Below, piece after piece: positions 59,216 through 64,000 of a DNA stretch of 64,000 nucleotides (the stretch's first letter is position 1; each line of letters begins with the position of its first letter). The DNA is from Epiperipatus broadwayi (lineage: Eukaryota > Onychophora > Udeonychophora > Euonychophora > Peripatidae), in NCBI GenBank assembly GCA_028023455.1, contig JAQFVV010012423.1:5686269-5750268 (forward strand), given 5' to 3'. The notes beneath the pieces are model-generated. The model was not told the origin of the DNA, searched no databases, and worked only from the letters and a program-made list of their open reading frames with translations. Made by a program: the position numbers and the translations under genes.

Positions 59216-60806
59216 AGGTTTAATTAAAATTTTCATATAAACAAATTAACATCCCAAACAAATAAGTTTACACTTTAGTGGAATTAATTTAAAGTTATAA
59301 TTATTTTTTCAATGTAGACCTTTGTTTTTTTTTTTAAAAATAAATTAATTAATAATATAATACTAATCAAAGAATACACTAAACTTTATTAATTAAAAGT
59401 TTAATCAAATTTCAAATTAAAATGGAACATCTTTTGTCCAATACTTAATAAATAGCTTAAAATATGACTTAATATACTGTATATTATTTCTCTGTATTGT
59501 TTAATTATTTGTAATGTACCAATATTATGTTTTTTGTTAGTTAATTGATTACTAAATTTTTAATACTATAAAAAAGAGAAAATTACTTTATTAATATTTT
59601 ACCCCCCCCCCCAGTGATTCTTTGGTATGATATGATAAATTTATAAGTTTTAAAAAAGATTATATTTGTGATGATCTCCTAAAAAAAATTGTCCACACTA
59701 CACATATATAAGTTATATTATATTATAGATAATTCAATGAACTTATAATGCTGTGATTTTTGATTTTTGAGTTTTAACAATTTTTCTAAATATTTACATT
59801 ATTTATTTATTTTGTAGAAAGAAAAAAAAATGGATAGGCATTTTTGCTAGCATTCAGAATTATTAAAACATATTTAAAGAAAGGTTCAGTTATGTACAGA
59901 TTTAAATTTAACATTATAATAAAATATTATTTTGATTCAAAGCTATTTTTAATTATTTATAAAAAAGTATATTTTTCTTATCATTTTTATTATATTTCCA
60001 AATAATTATATATAAAATATATACTTTTATTCATGGAGTTTATATATATGCATATAAGTAATTTGATACATTTTAGTTGATGATTGTTTTTATTTTCCCA
60101 TCTTTTTTATATGTTATTATTATAATAAATCCTTAAAAATAAATTATTAATAATTAATGTTATTTTTTAAGAAAAAAAGATCTCTAAATGTATCAAAAAA
60201 GATTAGGATCAGAGATTATGTTAGATGAGAGTAGGCTTTCCATTTTCAGAAAAAAACAAAATCCCATGTATATATATTTATAAATCATTTTAATAGTTTT
60301 AGAATAGAATGTGCTTAGAATATTTAAAAACTTTTAATTTTAAAGCTAATGTACCAAAATACACAATTTATGAATATATTTAAAAAGTTTTCATTTTTAT
60401 TTTTGTTTAACACTTATTATTAATCATGTCTTACTTTTATTGTTTGCTATGGTATTATTGTTTTATATATCATTTAATATTTTTTATTATGTATTAAATA
60501 GTTCTTGTAAAAATTGCATCTTGAACAAATACAAAAAAAAAATCAATATGGCATTTTAGCAAAGAAACAAGTTAAGAATTGGTATAAAAGTCAAGCAAAA
60601 TGATTCAAATGTCAAGCATTAAAAATTAAGTATTTCAAGGTAAACACACCAATACTGCAAATAAAAAAAAAAAGATGATTATTATGAAACAGCTATAAAA
60701 TTTCTTAAAACATAAGAAACTTTGGAATGTTTTAAATTTACACATATACAATATGCATCTGTCCTCAGAATAAAATTAGAAACATGAAAAGAATTGTGAT
60801 AATATG
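59216..60806. other. AT-rich intergenic DNA
   Basis: No gene recognised. There is a poly-C run near 59603-59613. Confidence 0.45.
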
Positions 60807-61111
60807 TTGGACTATTTCCATCATCTACCATTAAATGTTGAATGTATAGAAAATGTTAAACTTTATTTAAATTTTCAGATACAAATAACTTGTTAGTAAT
60901 AATACAAATAGATAACACAGGTTATTAATTACACAATATTTTGAGTACATTATTCTCCACTCCTTTTCAGGTGTTGCTGGCCTGTTATTACTAATAAGTT
61001 GTTTGTATTTGAAAATTTTGAATAAAGTTTAAAATTTTCTATACAGTCAACATTTAATGATATATGCTGGAAACAGTCCAAATCTAATACACCATCATCA
61101 CAAACCTTCAG
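60807..61111. mobile_element. Short family B (Penelope-type) foldback
   Basis: Inverted arms share GGACTATTTCCATCATCTA, AATGTTGAATGTATAGAAAA and TTATTTAAATTTTCA with their complements, and with the outer ends of 46384-47683. The centre keeps a decayed hammerhead-like segment on the minus strand (CUGAAAA and CAAAAU), missing G8 and G12. No coding remnant remains. The right end carries CATCATCACAAACCTTCAGG, almost as at 47683. Confidence 0.75.
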
Positions 61112-61714
61112 GTGAAAAGAATTGTATTTGTTTATTTTATTTCTTTATAATGATTCAACCTTAGACACCAGGAATAAAAATGTAAATATTTTTTTAAAAT
61201 TATATGGTTCAATATGATTCTATTTTATCTTTTAATATTAACTTTTTTAATATCTGATGTATTTTTAACTATATGATCTATTTAAATATGTATTGAATAG
61301 ATTATTACTGTTTAAAAAATGTTATATTTTATGACATTAAAATAGTGAATGAATATACTTCAAATATTAGTGATAATATAGATTCCCTTAAAATATATAA
61401 TAAATAGTATTCAGTTTAGATTAGTGAATTTGTCATAGAGTTTGGAATGTATTGATTCTATATCAAGGTGTAATTAAAATAGAACACTGGTATCAATTGT
61501 ATTAAATAAGAGGAAACATAAAATTCTTTTAAATAGATAGGTCTCATTATTTAATAAAATTGATTTAAACTAAGGATAAAGGTTATCTTATGAAACCATT
61601 ATAAGCATACATATGCCAAAAATTAATTTGGCATATATTTTAAAATTAACAGCAGGTGTTTACTTAATATTTAAAATTAATTTATAATTTTATTCATTTA
61701 TGAATATCAATTTA
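61112..61714. other. AT-rich intergenic DNA
   Basis: No gene supported. Confidence 0.45.
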
Positions 61715-61885
61715 ATTAGAAGGGATTTGAACCCAGACATTTAAGTTTCTTTCAGATATTCACTCCATCTTATACAATTGACATACATGTATGTGGTCGT
61801 GTGTATTGGGTGTATAAGATGAAGTATATGACTAAAAGAAGCTTAAAACTCTGAGTTCAAATCCCCTCTAATTATATCTAGCTTA
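61715..61885. repeat. Family A foldback lacking the ribozyme
   Basis: A palindrome of about 165 bp centred on ACATACATGTATGT. Both ends carry the family A tail (GGGATTTGAACCC on the left, GAGTTCAAATCCCC on the right). The hammerhead part is absent from both arms. Confidence 0.75.
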
Positions 61886-62498
61886 AGTATATATACTATA
61901 TTTATATTTGAATATCAATTTAGAAATAATATAATGGCAATACATTCCAATGGTATTAATTAAAAATGTAAGATATTATATATAAATATAAGTGAAGCTG
62001 AGTCATGTGAGTATCTTTTAGGAGAATTGGCAGGTTAGGCTAAATAATATATGATTTTTAAGAACAGCTAAAAAAATATTTAATATCATGATTATGTGAG
62101 TAGTTCATGTTTATTATTAAGGCAAATTTTGTAATAATATTTCAGTTATTTGAAACTAATGATAATGTCTTAAATTATAAGTACTTGTAATTATATTTAG
62201 TAAATGTTAAGATCAGCTTAAGTTTTAATAATGATTTGCATCCCAATAGTATCAATTGTGCCTTGTTAATATTTGGATTCAATTCTGTATGTTTCCCCAA
62301 TACTGTGTGCAGTTTGAGAAATGATCAAAATAACCACAGAATTGTAATTATATATATCATATGATTAAATATATTTTTTGCTCATTACATTCTTATAAAA
62401 TAAAAACAATTGTTATAATAGTATCATATTTCCAGAAATCAGGTTTCAAACAAAAGTACAATTGAGGGTGATATATTTCTTTTCATATGCAAATAAAG
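61886..62498. other. AT-rich intergenic DNA
   Basis: No gene recognised. Confidence 0.45.
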
Positions 62499-63659
<1,161 letters not shown>

Positions 63660-63870
63660 GTTCAGGGGTCTCTAATCTTCACCAACCATTGATCTAGTTT
63701 CTTGGTGCATAGCACTGTGTCATCGATTTAGATTTCTACTAATCTGAGCTGGTGAGTTTGAATCCAACTTGCAGTTTATGTAGTGGCTTTTTCATCTGGT
63801 ACATGGTTATGTTTTTGGCGGCCAATATGGGGCTTCAATTTATAAACCCCACACACCCTGTAGATAGTAA
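63660..63870 (+). repeat. Possible hAT-like end and tRNA-like B box
   Basis: CAGGGGTCTCTAATCTTCACC at 63663 resembles the hAT end found at 20300, but no right end lies in the window. About 90 bp on, GAGTTTGAATCCAAC is a B-box-like match. The segment is GC-richer than its flanks. It is a fragment of an unidentified repeat. Confidence 0.35.
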
Positions 63871-64000
63871 TTATGGTTTTAGTTACTTAGTCAATTGAGA
63901 TCTTGATAAATTAAATGTTTCTGTAGAGAGTGATATTTTAAAGAGTGTTGCATATATTTAAGAGAAAAGTTATGTGATTTATAATGCATAACTGAAATGA

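Overview
This is AT-rich animal nuclear DNA (roughly three quarters A+T by eye), most likely from an arthropod. The evidence is long AT-rich intergenic stretches, splice-site-flanked pieces, and a dense mix of decayed transposable elements: Ty3-type LTR, Penelope-like, non-LTR LINE, hAT and piggyBac-like. An arachnid would fit but cannot be shown. There are no operons, no bacterial-style genes and no complete cellular gene. Almost every short open frame is chance or a shadow of a repeat.

Layout. 1-7527 is AT-rich filler with small tandem duplications and one dispersed repeat (about 6.4-6.6 kb). 7528-14023 is an LTR retrotransposon on the minus strand. It has 1.85-kb LTRs, a 4-bp target duplication, a primer-binding site, a polypurine tract and a frameshifted gag, but no room for pol. 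14.9-15.4 kb holds a long perfect-looking hairpin and a tandem duplication. 17.5-19.2 kb holds a piggyBac-like end, a 162-bp tandem repeat and a possible exon. 20300-20745 is a hAT MITE with intact TIRs and 8-bp TSD. 26.5-26.8 kb has the best candidate for a host gene: a first coding exon on the minus strand with a GTAAGT donor and a CRE palindrome upstream. 30.8-31.3 kb (minus) and 38.5-40.4 kb (plus) are LINE reverse-transcriptase remnants. 43509-45330 is a pair of about 680-bp LTR-like direct repeats. 46384-47683 is an inverted pair of Penelope-like 3' ends with GIY-YIG remnants. 52454-54665 is a 2.2-kb solo LTR. 62499-62764 is an (AAT)n microsatellite.

The most interesting signal is a set of three dispersed repeat families that each carry a hammerhead-ribozyme motif. 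Family A has copies at 23, 37, 40-41, 51-52 and 61.7 kb. Family B, the Penelope-like one, is at 46.4-47.7 and 60.8 kb. Family C is at 6.5, 29.5-30.5, 42.5-42.8 and 59.0 kb. A and C fit the minimal type I fold: CUGANGA, stem II, GAAA, a 2-3 bp stem III with a tiny loop, an NUH cleavage triplet, then stem I. Copies near 40.55, 42.65, 59.03 and 30.41 kb keep every core nucleotide; others carry single core substitutions. A and B also carry tRNA-like pol III box sequences. Several loci are head-to-head inverted pairs, a layout known for Penelope-like elements. Motifs and folds were read by eye; no search or folding program was run.
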